From Hesseltinella vesiculosa (taxonomy: Eukaryota > Mucoromycota > Mucoromycetes > Mucorales > Cunninghamellaceae), in assembly GCA_002104935.1 (NCBI GenBank), contig MCGT01000012.1:1-64000 (forward strand): 64,000 bases of DNA, written 5' to 3'. The notes beneath the pieces are model-generated. The model was not told where the DNA came from, made no database searches, and was given only the letters and a program-made list of their open reading frames with translations. Positions 33,098-45,276 of the stretch are shown one piece after another (the first letter of the stretch is position 1; each line of letters opens with the position of its first letter). The translations under genes were made by a program, and so were the position numbers.

Positions 33098-35186
33098 ATG
33101 GGCGAACAATCTTTGCACAGCGTTTTGCAACAGCTCTCAACTGAACAACGCAACCCTGCGTCTGAACAAATCGATCAAGTATCCACCCTGGAATTATTAC
33201 ATATCATCAACGACGAAGACGCCAAGGTAGCAGTGGCCGTGGAAAAGGAAATTGGCAATATTGCCTTGGCTGTTGATGGTATTTATGACCGCATGCGCCG
33301 CGGTGGTCGTTTGATCTATGTGGGCTGTGGAACAAGGTAAGTCCTAATTTTTAAATGAACAAGTTGCCTGAATTTTCTCCTCTTTTTTGCGTGTAGTGGT
33401 CGGATGGGCATTCTGGACGCCTCCGAGGTCCCACCCACGTATTCAGCTCAAGGCGTGGTGGAGGGTTGGATGGCTGGAGGTGATGCAGCTATCCGCCGTG
33501 CTGCTGAAGGGGCCGAAGACTCTTATCCCCAAGGGTATAAAGACATGGATCAATTCGGCTTGACTGAACTGGATACGCTGGTGGGTATTGCTGCGTCTGG
33601 CCGCACGCCTTATGTGCTTGGTGCATTGCAACATGCCAAGGACAAGGGCGGCTTGACCATAGGCCTGACCTTCAATCCCAACACAACGCTTGCGTCGGCC
33701 GTGGACGTCACTATCGCTCCTCTTTGCGGCCCAGAAGTCGTCACTGGCTCCACTCGCATGAAGGCCGGCACCGGTAATCCTTTACCTTTGTTTTCCCGCC
33801 ATTCCCAACAAAACCACTGACGCCGTCTCTCCTTTCCCAAATGTTGTAGCCACCAAGCTTGTACTCAACATGTTATCGACTGCGGCCATGGTAAAGCTAG
33901 GCAAGACCTTGGGGAATTTGATGGTGGATGTCAGGGCTTCCAACGAGAAACTGCGAGTGCGCTCAGTCCGCATCATTCAACTGGCCTTGACCGAACACGG
34001 CGCTGGCCGATTCCACGTGGCAGGTGATGCGGCTGTATCCTACGCTGTTGACCAAACCGAGAAACTACAACAACTGATGCAATCATGCCATGGTCATGTC
34101 AAGCTGTCGATCTTGATAGGCTTGACTGGACTGGATGTGGCTGCAGCTGAAACCTTATTGGCCAAGCACCACGGGGTGCTGCGCCGAGCCCTGGACGAGC
34201 ACATCGGCATTGCCCGATTGGACATGCCAGAAAAAAGACCTTGCCTGCCCCTGGACAAGACCTATGTGGTGGCGGTCGACTGCGGCGGCACAAAGATGGA
34301 GGCCACTGTGCTGGTTCAATCAACAGGGTACGTCATCGGTACTGCCAGAATTGCCTCGACAAATTTCGCAACCACCCCTGTGAACCTGTTCCTTGCCCAG
34401 CTCGAAAATGTAGTGACGCTTGCTCTTGGCGGCGCCTCTTGGCCAAGGTTTGAAAAAGTGTGGGTGGGCTCGGCTGGGTGCGGCATGGACAATCTGCGCA
34501 CGGTCTTGCACAATCATCTCTCGGGTAGCCTCTTCCAACACACGGACGCTGCCAACATCAAAGTCTCAAGTGATGCACTGCTACTGTCATCCTGTCTTGC
34601 CAATGCTGGCGTCGACCAAGGTGTAATTCTCGTAGCTGGCACTGGCTCCGTGGTGATGCGCTGCAACCACCAAGGCGACGAGCTGGCTCGCGTCGGTGGG
34701 TTGGGCTACCTGGTCGGGGACGAAGGCAGCGGCTGGGCTCTGGGTGCCAGGGCCATCAAGTACACCGGTGCCGTCGTTGATGGTCAGCGAGCCTCTCCCA
34801 GCACCCTCAGCAACATGGTTCTCAAAACGCTGGCCTGTCAGCCGGATCGCCAGGCTCTGCAAACCGCCATCTATCAAGCCAACGACACTGACATGGATCG
34901 CAAGACCCGCATCTGCAATCTCGCCCGCGTCGTGGTAGAAGCTGCCTTGGACCACCAATGCCCTGTAGCTCAAGACATGCTTGCTTCTGAAGCTTCCGAC
35001 TTTGCCAGCACAGCGGCAGTCCTCGTTCAAGAAGGCGACACGGTCGTTCTTGGCGGTGGGCTTTTGTCATCTGTGCCAGCTTATGCTGATCTGGTCTGTC
35101 AGGAATTGACCAAACGAGGCAAAATGAACATCAGCTTTGTCAAGGTTACCAATGTCTCCAAGGAAGCCGCTCTGACCCTTCTGTAG
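33098..35186 (+). CDS. Fusion of MurQ-type N-acetylmuramate-6-phosphate etherase and BadF/NAGK-type sugar kinase
   Basis: Exons 33098-33336, 33397-33773, 33850-35186; 650 residues. Residues 1 to about 300 are a MurQ/SIS domain. Features are [24 protein letters not shown] (catalytic-type Glu near 90), A-A-E-G-A-E-D (near 117-121) and [16 protein letters not shown], the etherase signature. From about residue 340 a BadF/BadG/NAGK-type ATPase domain follows: phosphate-1 loop D-C-G-G-T-K, then G-T-G-S-V and a G-D-E-G-S-G-W motif. In bacteria MurQ converts MurNAc-6-phosphate to GlcNAc-6-phosphate and lactate. Animal GCKR is a non-catalytic relative that regulates glucokinase. A bifunctional amino-sugar salvage enzyme or a self-contained kinase/regulator pair are both possible. 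Introns show it is a fungal gene and not contamination. Confidence 0.9.
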
Positions 35187-35694
35187 TGCATACCCTCCTT
35201 TTTTTTTTTTCCACCCATCCACGCCACGGAGGCACCCGAGTCTCTCATTTTTATAATTTCCCCACTCTTTGATTTTTCCCTGGCTCAACCTTATTTTTCT
35301 CGGTCACTGCCTTGAACCCTTTTTTTACACTCTCCACATTTTGAATTATTATCCTCCTTTACTTAGACGTCTCGATGTTTCCATTAAACCTTTGACCTCA
35401 TCACGGTCAGCCTAACCGTTCTTTTCCGTGTTTACCCACAGTTGCTTGGTACAATGGTTGCCTGGATGCTAAGAAATCAATATCCACCTAGCCAAATGTG
35501 GGGTATGCTTTCAATGGTAATGCAAAAAGGTCAGAGCCGAGTGGTCGTTTGCCAGGTAAAAAGGGCGGCGGCCATTGAATTGTTTGATTTGAACCTAAAT
35601 TTTTCAATCCCCAGATAAAAAAAAAGGCACCTCTCTTTTTTTTATTTACCTTTCTTCCTTTCTCTGTTTCTGTCTCTCTCTTTTTATATACCAC
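35187..35694. other. Intergenic between MurQ fusion and UNC93-like gene
   Basis: About 500 bp of T- and C-rich sequence, holding the 3' end of one gene and the promoter of the next. Nothing else is recognised. Confidence 0.45.
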
Positions 35695-37833
35695 ATGGAA
35701 AGGCTGCAAAGGCTTTATCGCACGTCCCTCTTTCAGGTTGCTCTTGTGGGCTGTATTGGGTTTGCTAATCCTGGGCTCTATAGTAAGTTTGTTTCATACT
35801 GGTCACAGGGGAGGCTTGGATCGGTAGCTCATCTTTTTTTAATTTGATAGACACCATCACCGGTATTGGTGGTGCCGGCAGTGTCAACCCCACCGTCACT
35901 GCTGTAAGTCGATTTTGTGAAACCTTCTTTTTGTCATACTCATTTTTTTTTTTTTTTTTGCTCGCAGAATGGCAATGTAGCGCTCTATAGGTAAAACTGG
36001 TGCAGAAAAAAAAAATCACAAAACTCATCGAAGTTTCCCTTTTTTTATAGTTGTGGCATGGTGAGCTCATTGTTTATTGCTCCTGTCGTTTACAAGTACA
36101 TTGGCCATTATTCCATGTTCATTGGCGGTCTCACCTACCCACTTTATATGGGGTCCCTCTGGGCATACAAGGTAATGAATAAAAAAAAAGGGCTGGGATT
36201 CATGCACTAAATTTGATCTCAAACCTAATTTTTAGCACATCGAATCTGCCGCTTTTGTCATTGCCGCAGGGTAAGAAATTCGGATGAAATTCTCCATCCA
36301 TTATTGTGAACCTCATTCTCTTCTTGATAGCGCCATTCTTGGGATCGGTGCTCAATTGTTTTGGATCTGTCAAGGATCCATCATGACCAGTTATCCCCTG
36401 GAAGCCGAAAAAGGCACCGCCATTGCCGTCTTTTGGGTCATTTTGTAAGCGCCAATTGTTCTATTTTGTCCGAAGACATGCCCATTCAACTTTGCCCTGC
36501 CTTCTTTCTCTCCAGTAACCTGGGTAGTTTCTTGGGCGGCATTATTTCCTTTGGCATTAATTTTAATACGACAGAAACGAGCGTCACAGGTAACAACTCC
36601 CTTGATCCTGAAGATAGCTCACGTCTCTCTCTCTCTCTCTTTTTTTTTTTTTTACCTAGATTCGACGTACATCGCCTTTCTTATTTTGATGATTGTGGGT
36701 ACATGTATCTCATTGATTGTGATTCCTCGAGAAAAAATGATCCGCTCGGATGGCTCACATGTGGCGCTTGCCAAGGAAAAGAACATTTCGTTGAAGCAAC
36801 TGATGGTCGACGTCCTGGACGGCCTCAAGTTGGCAGCCCGCACCCCAAAGATGCTTGCTCTTATTCCCATGTTCTACTCCAGCAACTTCTTCTACTCGTA
36901 CCAGTTTGATAACGTCAATGCTGCCCTCTTCAACGTGCGCACCCGTGGCCTGAACAATGCTCTGTACTGGGCCGCCCAAATGCTCGGCTCCCTGCTGCTT
37001 TCGCTCCTTTTGGACAACAAGCGAATAGGCCGCAGAAAGCGTACCTTGATTGCTGTGGTCTCTGTCTTCATCTTGTTCAATATTGTTTGGATTGGCGGGT
37101 AAGAAAACCAGCCCATATCCCACCCCCTCTTTCACGCGACAACGAGGCACCTCACCGTCTATTTCTTGTTCTTAGTCTGATAAGTCAATTACAATATGGC
37201 ATCTACAATGCTAAGCTCCCTGCCGATCAATTGATGGACATAACAAGTGGGCCCCATTATGGTGGTGAGCTCGTCTTGTACATCTTCTTTGGGTAAACCC
37301 TGAGCCTCAGCTGCACCTTCCCATCCTCTGACATCCTGGCTAAACGACTTTATTTCGATAGTCTGATGGATTCTGCATGGCAAACCTTAATTTACTATTT
37401 GATTGGCTCGCTTTCCAATGACCCAGCCAAACTCAGTCTTTACACGGGTATCTTCAAACTGGTTCAGTAAGTTGGCTGTATGAAGATCCTTTTTGTTGGC
37501 TGACTTTTTCCTATTTTTCTTTATCTGCTCACAGGAATGGCGGTGCTGTAAGTAAAAAAAAAAGCCTTTGTGATAGCTGCTATGAATCTTGTATTGAATT
37601 TTTCTCTCTCTCTTTACAAGGTTTCCGGTTGGAGAATTGATGCCACGCATGTGCCATACTTGAACTTTTTGATTGCTTGCTGGGTGCTTGTGTTCATTTC
37701 TTTCCCCGGGATGTTCTGGGTGGCATGGACAACCGAAGATGTCACTGGCTACACAGAAGAGATCCAGGAAGCCAAAGACCATGACCATATCGAAACCGAA
37801 AAAGTGGGAATGAAGCAAGAGGAATCAGCTTAA
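35695..37833 (+). CDS. UNC93-like MFS membrane protein
   Basis: Twelve exons: 35695-35782, 35851-35903, 35968-35990, 36051-36171, 36236-36270, 36331-36444, 36516-36589, 36660-37098, 37176-37292, 37362-37466, 37535-37547, 37621-37833; 464 residues. About eleven to twelve hydrophobic spans; the N-terminal block F-A-N-P-G-L-Y-N-T-I-T-G-I-G-G-A-G is typical of fungal UNC-93/DUF895 proteins. A cytosolic loop follows D-S-T-Y-I-A-F, then Y-S-S-N-F-F-Y-S-Y-Q. The C-terminus is charged. Function of fungal members is unknown; they are usually listed as general MFS transporters. Exons of 23 nt and 13 nt are needed for frame and family continuity. Confidence 0.86.
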
Positions 37834-38168
37834 GCAATCTTGCTCCGCCCGCCTTGATATTATTTTCTTTGCCACATTTTGCACGGGTATACCTTAATAA
37901 TAAAACGACTGGCTTCGTAATCACATGCTCACGTCTTCTTTCCAAAGAAGTATGCTTTCAAACGAGGAAGATTGCTCTTTTGTGTCTTGCAGGTCTCGTG
38001 CTATTCGGAGATGATAAAGGGGCAATCATTGCTTTATTATTATTACTTGACAAGGACAATGAAAACGTACTGTTCAGCTAAGAAATGAGAGCATGGGTGT
38101 TTTTTTTTTTTTACTGTATGTCAGTGATTTTGTATTAAATAATCTAAAAAAGGCGGTAGTTCCATGGT
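37834..38168. other. Convergent intergenic region UNC93-like / AP-2 alpha
   Basis: AATAAA at 37899-37904 probably ends the UNC93-like transcript. The rest is A/T-rich with a T run near 38100. No gene. Confidence 0.5.
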
Positions 38169-41100
38169 TTAGGACCCATTCGCCAAAGGCTGTTGCAGCA
38201 ATGTTAAGAGCGAGTCAGAGACCGTTTCACTAGGAGTTCGCACGGTCAAGCGGTACATCTTGTTGCGGCAAGGAAAGACGATAAAAAAAAAGTGAGTTAC
38301 CTATCTTATTTCCTCGTTGATCAATCTACCTTTTGATCGAGATTAGGTTCCAAACGCAGCAGCGCGCCAATCTTGCCACCCTTGGAGCCAGCGTTGATGA
38401 TGCCGACGCCTACAAAATTGGACGGGTTGGGATCCACAGCCGCGAGTAAGCCAAAGTTGAAGCTGCTGAGCAGGGCATGGATATCATCGATCTTGATGGG
38501 GACTTGTGAGGCAAAGATGGCCTGTCTTTCGCGAGGAGGCCCACCGATTTGATTCCAGCGCTTGAAGAACGAGGGGCCGTCCATGCTGAGGGGTTCCTGG
38601 AATTTGGTGAGCACGATGGGTAGTTTCAGATGCACCGTCTGGCTATTGAAGCTGATGAACAGGGAGGGAGAGTCAGTGAAGACGTCAAGACAGGTGACCT
38701 GGAGCAGGCGCTGGACTTGGGCGCCCGGCGCCACCGTCAGCTGGTGCGGCGTGGCCAGTTGGAAATGGAAAGCGTCGTGATCGGCGACCTGGACAGAAAT
38801 GCTGGTCATGGGAGCCGGCATTTTGTTGCAGAGATAGATGGCTAGGCGGCCCTGGTGTCCGTGGTATTCGCTCTTGATCGAGACCTGCAAGTCGTTGTTT
38901 TCATACAACACGCCTTCAGCGGTGTATTGCAGTCGGTAATGTCCAAGCTCGTAACCGGGAGCAAGAGGTATATTGGTTGGCAAAGCCAAAGGAGCTGAGA
39001 CAGGGGAGTGGCTGAGAGGAATGGGCGTGAGCGCCGATGCACCGCCTGGTGCGCTGGCGGCTGGGATGGAAGAAGGTGTGGGGATGGCGTCGTTCAGGTC
39101 CAGGTCGCCCAAATCAAGGAGGTCCGCAACATTGCTGTGGGCAGTGCCATTGGTGGGGGCGGGGTGAGGCTGGCTTTCGTTCGTCGTACTGGGAGCGCTG
39201 GCGGTGGTAGAGGTGGGTGGGGGAGCTTCAATGGCGCGCGCTCGGCTGATGCTGTTGGCACGCAAAGTGGCAATGCGCTTAAGGCCGTCTTGCTGCTCGA
39301 CGTTGGCATCTTTGCCGCCAATGACCCATACGCGCTTGTCTTCGGTGTCGCCATGCTGTTGGTTGAGTTTCAAGAGCAGGGTTGATTCGCGCTCAGGGAA
39401 AGGCGGCATTTCTTCGCACACGGTTTGCAGCATGTCGTCGGTGGGCAGGGTGGAGATGGCTAGGTATTCGCATGCGCGCTGCTGAAGCTCAGGGTCCAAA
39501 ACGTATTGGTATTGGTTGAAGACGTTGAGCACTTGGTTTTTGATTTCCGGGAACAAGTTGACGAATTTGACATACGTGGTGAGAAGCAAGGCGCGCGTTT
39601 GCAGCGAGCACATGTTGAACTTGGAATGGACGGCGTTGAATTGCTCAATGGGGCTGGAGCCAGGGAAGTTGGCGATGAGGTGGCCATACTCACCAAGGAT
39701 GTACGCACCGACTTTGGCCATGGTTTCATTGTACTGAGGCGAGTTAAGGTAGTTGAGAACAGTCTTGGAGGCGTATTCCTGGAGGTCCTCGTTGTTGGTG
39801 ACGATGTGGACAACACGGTACCAAACTTCATCCCCAACCTGGTCACCAGCCGTAGAAATCAGCTGCAGGATGATGTCGACATACCACGAATAGGCGGTGG
39901 CAAACTTTTCGGCAAGGATGGCAATCTTCAGGACCATTTCTTCGCGCATGGCGTAATCCGCCACTTGGAGGTACCGCAGGAGCTCAGACACGATGATTTT
40001 GGCGTTGGACACGTCACACATCGAGTACAGCAGATCCAGACCACGACGACGCACACTGATGTCTCGATCCCGCAACGACATAAGGATGGTCTCTTGGTGA
40101 CGTTTGATGGCATCAAGCGAGTCTGAGCAAGCGGCCAGATGGGCCATTGCCTCCAGACCGAGATAGCGCACGTTCGTTTCCTTGCTGGAGATGAAGCGGC
40201 CAAGGAGCCCGGCGGCTTGGGCACAAATCGTGGAGTTGCTGTCGAGGTGGATCGCTAAGTTGATGGCTTCGAAGAGAACAGCGTTTTGGGCGTTGCTGTG
40301 CTGAACGTTTTTAGGTGCGTCTTGCGAATTGGTGATGATGATCTGCAGTAATTCACTGATGTCGGAACGCAAGTTTGGGTCATCTGTAGGCAAGGGCGGA
40401 TGAAAAAGAATGGGGGTTAGTTGGGAGGTAGGAGATCTGGGTCGATTGGCTGATGCCTTACCTGGAGGGGGGTAGTATTGCAACAGGCGAAGACACTTGA
40501 CTTGTAACCAAGGAATGGGGACTTTGTAATAGATGTAGTCCATGCTGAAGTCACGATCAATGAGAATCTGTTGGGAGATAAAAAAAAAGAGTGAGTGGGG
40601 AGGAAAGGTTGTGTAGGTCGTTCGTTGTGTTGTGGTCATTACTCGTTTCAGTCGAAAGACGGCCTTGACATAGCAACCACCAAATTCGACAGGATAAGTT
40701 TGGGCCAGGGCCAAGACCAGGGTTGTGACAGACAAGGCCACACCCTAAGAAAAGGGGTAAAATATGCAGATGAGTTAGCGCCTGACAGTGCAGGATACAA
40801 ACGACTTACCAAATCGTACTCGTCCATTAAATTAACAATTCGCTCGGCCCAATCCGTGACAGGAATGACATCCGGGTACTTTCTGAATAATCGTAGCAGG
40901 GTTAATGCTGCTTTTTTCTTGACAAAGCTCTGCGATGTGCTAATATTTTTTGTTTTTTTTTTTTGAAAAAAATAAAAGAGTCAGACACAGTTCGATCTGA
41001 CAGCTGCTGCGCTGCCGTTGACAGACAAAGCCTTACGGGGAAATGAGGAGCCGGTGGACATCATGAGACAAGGATTCAGCCATTTCGCGACCACCAATGT

Positions 41101-41710
41101 TGGCAATGGCATGGAGTGCTAGGCAGTTGTTGATTTCGTTCATGTCATCCAAATCCTTCTTTGTAGAATTGACCACCAAACGGACCAAATCGCTGTTTTC
41201 ATGAAAGAGCAATGTTACTGCCAAATAGCCCTATGCGAGAGAGAAAAAAAAAAAGAAAGGGTAAGGAGTGTTCTCCAGAAGATAGAGAGGATCCTGTCTG
41301 TTTTACAATTTGCTTTTCGCTGTAGACAGGGCTTGAAATCAGATTGACAGCTTCCAAATGACCAAAGTCAATGTCCCATCCAAGAATATACATGTACAGC
41401 AGTTTGCAGACGTATTTTTTCTTTTGATAGCCATTGAGGTTGGGGTCTAAAAAAAAGGTAAACGAAGAAGCATGAGTGTCATGGCATGTCTTTTGCCTAC
41501 TTTGTCGGCAGTTTGTACCTTTGAACTTGGACCGGATATTGGCCATTTCCTTGTTGATGCGTTTCTCCTCCAGTTCTCGTACACGACCTAGTAGGGAACG
41601 CCCAAGAACAAAAATAATATAAGCCCCTCCTCAAATAGGCAGCTACTCTTGATAGATATTGTTTCCTTACAGTTACGAATGTCAGCAATAAACAGGGTGA
41701 GCCCACGCAT
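38169..41710 (-). CDS. APL3: AP-2 clathrin adaptor complex subunit alpha
   Basis: Exons in coding order: 41710-41671, 41587-41519, 41446-41307, 41230-41037, 40939-40810, 40744-40643, 40567-40462, 40383-38330, 38258-38169; 974 residues. It begins with the alpha-adaptin signature [14 protein letters not shown], then [14 protein letters not shown] and the [11 protein letters not shown] phosphoinositide/trunk segment. The N-domain solenoid runs to about residue 600, followed by a Pro/Thr/Ala-rich hinge and an appendage (ear) ending in the last exon with Y-R-L-T-V-R-T. Alpha recruits AP-2 to plasma-membrane PI(4,5)P2 for endocytosis. The terminal 90-nt exon is supported by appendage homology. Confidence 0.94.
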
Positions 41711-41893
41711 GTTGGTTGATGATTTCCCTGAATTGGATAAAAAAAGGGCAAGCAATTGGAAAATTGGAGAAAGGCGCTTTTTTTGAGCTCCCAGCCAATT
41801 GTTTTCGCCACCTGTTTTATTTTTTTTTTGTGTCTCTTTGTCCTACATTTTTTTTCTTCTTGCCTTCTCGCTTGTTTTTATAAGAAAAATATC
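41711..41893. promoter_or_regulatory. Compact bidirectional promoter AP-2 alpha / RanGAP
   Basis: Only 183 bp separate the two divergent ATGs, so core promoters and both leaders must overlap or abut. The plus-strand side is T-rich near RanGAP. No specific factor site is claimed. Confidence 0.6.
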
Positions 41894-43189
41894 ATGGTGG
41901 CTCCTATTAATGAATACACGTTGGACGACAACACTGTTTTCTCCATCCAAGGCAAGGGTTTGAAGCTTAACACTAGTGACGATGTCAAGGATTTCGTCGA
42001 CACGATCATGCAGATGGACAACCTCCAAGAGATTCGACTTTCTGGCAATACTCTGGGTGTCGAAGCCAGTGAAACTCTTGCTGCTGCTTTGAAATCGAGA
42101 TCCACTTTAAAGGTAACGCTCTCGAGCCTTGACTTTGGTCCCGATAAATGTTGATTCCCTAATCACCTTTGCTCACGCCATCTTTTTTTTAAAAAAAAGG
42201 TGGCTGCCTTGTCTGATATCTTCACTGGCCGTTTGTTGAGTGAAATCCCATTGGCATTGAAAGCCTTGTGCGATGCATTCGAAAATACCTCTCTTGAAGA
42301 GCTGGATCTGTCCGACAATGCATTTGGCCCTGCCGGTGCTGAACCATTGATCGATTTCCTGTCCAACTGCAAGACCTTACGCGTGCTTCGACTCAACAAC
42401 AACGGCCTCGGCATTGGAGGCGGAACCATGATTGCCAAGGCCTTGCAAGCCAACGCTGACAAAGCCCGTGCTGAAAACCGCCCTTCCTCCCTGCATACCA
42501 TCATCTGCGGCCGCAACCGCCTGGAAGACGGCAGCTCCAAAGCCCTGGCCACCGCGTTTGCCTCGCATGGCACCTTGCGAGTCGTACGCATGCCTCAGAA
42601 CGGTATCCGTCCTGATGGGATCAAGAACATTGTCCAAGGCCTGTCAAAGTGTGACAAGCTGCAGCACTTGGATCTCCAAGACAACACTTTTACCGCCAAA
42701 GGCAGCCAAGCGCTCGCCGATACCCTCGGCAACTGGCCCGAGCTCACCATCTTGAACGTCAGCGACTGTCTCCTGGGCAAGAAAGGTGGCATCGCCCTGG
42801 CCGAGTCTTTGGAAAAGGGCCAGAACGCTCGCCTGACCCACCTGCATCTCCAATACAACGAAATCACCGCCCCTGCCATTATCACTCTGGCTGGCGCCAT
42901 CAAGAAGCACCTGAAGGACTTGACCTTGTTGGAACTGAACGGTAACCGTTTTGATGCCGACGAACAAGAAGCCAAGATCCTATTGGAAGCCTTGGCTGAA
43001 TGGGATCATGAAGATGCCCTCGATGAACTGGATGACATGGAGGAATTGGACAGCGACGAGGAAAGCGAAGAGGAAGAGGATGAAGTCGTTGAAGAAGCTG
43101 ATGAAGAAGCTGCTGCCGAACCTGTGGTTAAGAATCAAGACAAAGAGGAAGATGTCCTGGTCCAGCAATTGAATAAGACGCATATCTAG
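41894..43189 (+). CDS. RNA1: Ran GTPase-activating protein (Rna1/RanGAP)
   Basis: Exons 41894-42112 and 42200-43189; 402 residues. A tandem leucine-rich-repeat domain of RanGAP type (repeats such as L-E-E-L-D-L-S-D-N-A-F, L-R-V-L-R-L-N-N-N-G-L-G and L-T-H-L-H-L-Q-Y-N-E-I) covers roughly residues 30-330. The segment S-D-I-F-T-G-R just after the intron carries the conserved Arg region of RanGAP. The C-terminus is a long Glu/Asp-rich tail, as in yeast Rna1. It stimulates GTP hydrolysis by Ran in the cytosol, setting the Ran gradient for nuclear transport. No animal-type SUMO-targeting domain is present. Confidence 0.95.
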
Positions 43190-43269
43190 ACACTTCCCAC
43201 TCTTTCCCCACTCGATATCACCCTCTGGTTTTTTTTAAACGACGCATTTTTTTTTTTTACATCACTCTT

Positions 43270-43275
43270 AATAAA
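43270..43275 (+). promoter_or_regulatory. Polyadenylation signal of the RanGAP gene
   Basis: AATAAA 81 nt after the stop codon, in the 173-bp convergent gap with the Pil1-like gene. Confidence 0.55.
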
Positions 43276-43362
43276 CTGTAATGTGGGGGATTAACAATAC
43301 AATACATACAACACGAGTTTACTAAGAAAAATTATCTATAGGTCAGTAGGGAAGAGTGCACA

Positions 43363-45276
43363 TCATTCATGTTGGAATTTGGCACGGAGGGCTGCGATAC
43401 GGGACTGGCGCTTGTTTGTTGAAGTGGAGGGGGCTGGAGAGGGGCTGCGGAGAGAAGAGGAAGAGGAGGATGGTTTTGGTGATGGGTTGTGATGGAGAGG
43501 AGGTTCGAGAAGGGATGAGTTGGAAGGGCTAGGCGAAGGAGAAGGCCGAGGGGACAGCCTGGGCGAAAGCCTGGGAGAGATAGGTACGGGAGAGACAGGA
43601 TGAGGTGAAAGCAGTGGACTTGCTGGAGCCGGGGGCAGAGACGAGTTGGATGTGTTGGACAAGGTGTGGCGATGGCCCAAGGCTGATGATTCAGACATAT
43701 TGCTTGTTGTGGACGTAGATTGTGAAGGCTGGGGCTGCAAGAACTGATTGTTGGGTAGGGCAAATCCGCCAGCATCGATGCGGCCAGATTGCCCCGGGCT
43801 ACTGGTAGGGTGGAAAACCGCATTCGATTGGTACATGCGGGTCATTTCTTCATAGGTTTTTGGAGGAGAGTAATCGGCATAGAACTGATACAACTTTTGG
43901 TGATCAGGGAGACCCTAAAAAAAAAGTCAGCATGTTGCTTTCCCCAGATTCGCTTCTTTTCAGTCAAAAACTCTTACCAAATATACAGTAGAGAAGCCGC
44001 CAGCATGATAGTTTGCATTTGTACCAGACGATGTGGAGGGTGTGAGGTGAGGGCCCGACGATGTCGAAGGATGTGGGTAGGATGACGATGGAGAAGGATA
44101 GAGACCAGAAGATGACGAAGGTGAAGGCTGGATGTTTGAAGTAGATGCTGAGGTCGAGGGGATTGGCGAGGGCTGGCGCATCTCAGCCTCACCATCCAGG
44201 GCATCGGGTTTGTGCAGGGAATAGGCTGAATCTTGAGTGGTGAGGGGAGGTTTGGGGGATGATCGATAATTGGTTGTTGAGGTGTTGGACTTGCTAGAAG
44301 TGGACATGGATGGCGCAGGGGGGAGTGCCTTTTGCTGAGCAATGAGAGGATTTGTGCCATGATGTGACGTCAATGTGCGGCGCAGTTTTGCATCGTCTGG
44401 CTTCCAATTATCAATGTTGGCTGAGGCATCTTTCACAATTCGGCTTGTGTGCTCCGTGGCTAATTTCAAAAACGGAAAAAAAAAATAAGATTGGCGGACA
44501 TACTTCCTCTACTGCTATCATTACCTCGATAAGGTCGACGTTCTTCCGTGATCTTGATAGGCGTCACCTCCAGTTCATCGGCGATGTATTTTCCAAAGCA
44601 GGAGATGATGTCCGTCTTGCTCGCAAATTCATGCATGCCGTTTAAAAACAGATAGATGGCCTCGCGAACAACAACTCGCTTGAAGTTGTCCAGTTCACAT
44701 TCGTCAACAGCGTTTGCTTCCTTGGCTCGGTCTAGGCGTTGCTTCAGCTCGGCATGCTTGTCCAGGGCGGCGGGACGATCACGTTCCAGGCTAATCAGGG
44801 AATCCTCCAATTTGCGCACCTTTTCTCGCGACCGATGCTGGGTGCTTTCTCTATCTGCGATAGATTTCATGGTCATTTGAAACTGGTCGCAAGTGGCTAT
44901 CGAAAATAAAAGGAAGTTGTTGTGAGCTGGGTGGTGGCAAACCAGGTGACACGAGTTTGATTTGTACCTGAGAAGTTGTTGATGACTTCCACCCATTTGT
45001 TCAGAATATTGCCTGTCTTGCTGGTCACGTCCTACATATAACAAGAAGAGGAATGGGTCAGAGATGAGCAATGTCTTTAAACTAGACATTGTCTTTTACT
45101 GTGAGATCATCACCAAGGGGGCGACCAAACAGCATGAGGTCATTAGCAGCAATGCGTTGCTGGTCTGCTAATTGAAGCCATTGTGTTGATACTTTTTTTT
45201 GGCTATCCAGGAACTGGAGCAAGTTCGGATCATAAGGCGTGGATTTGTTAACGAGTGAATGTATAAACGATACCAT
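43363..45276 (-). CDS. Pil1/Lsp1-type eisosome BAR-domain protein with long Ser/Pro tail
   Basis: Exons in coding order: 45276-45100, 45031-44968, 44896-44525, 44459-43978, 43914-43363; 548 residues. Residues 50 to about 240 follow the Pil1/Lsp1 F-BAR-like helical pattern: F-G-R-P-L-G-D-D-L near the start, F-Q-M-T-M-K-S-I-A-D-R-E, R-S-R-E-K-V, Y-G/C-F-G-K-Y-I-A-D-E-L and I-D-N-W-K-P-D. The second half is a disordered Ser/Thr/Pro-rich tail with S-P-R-L-S-P-R-L-S-P-R type repeats and a small conserved-looking block near its start (Y-A-D-Y-S-P-P-K-T-Y-E-E-M). Ascomycete Pil1 scaffolds eisosomes, furrow-like plasma-membrane domains. A tail this long is not in yeast Pil1, so this may be a distinct subfamily. 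Confidence 0.8.

Noticed and set aside
11190..41710. Functional clustering of AP-1 gamma and AP-2 alpha
   Set aside because: Both adaptins are in the window but 24 kb apart with unrelated genes between. No sign of a recent tandem duplication.
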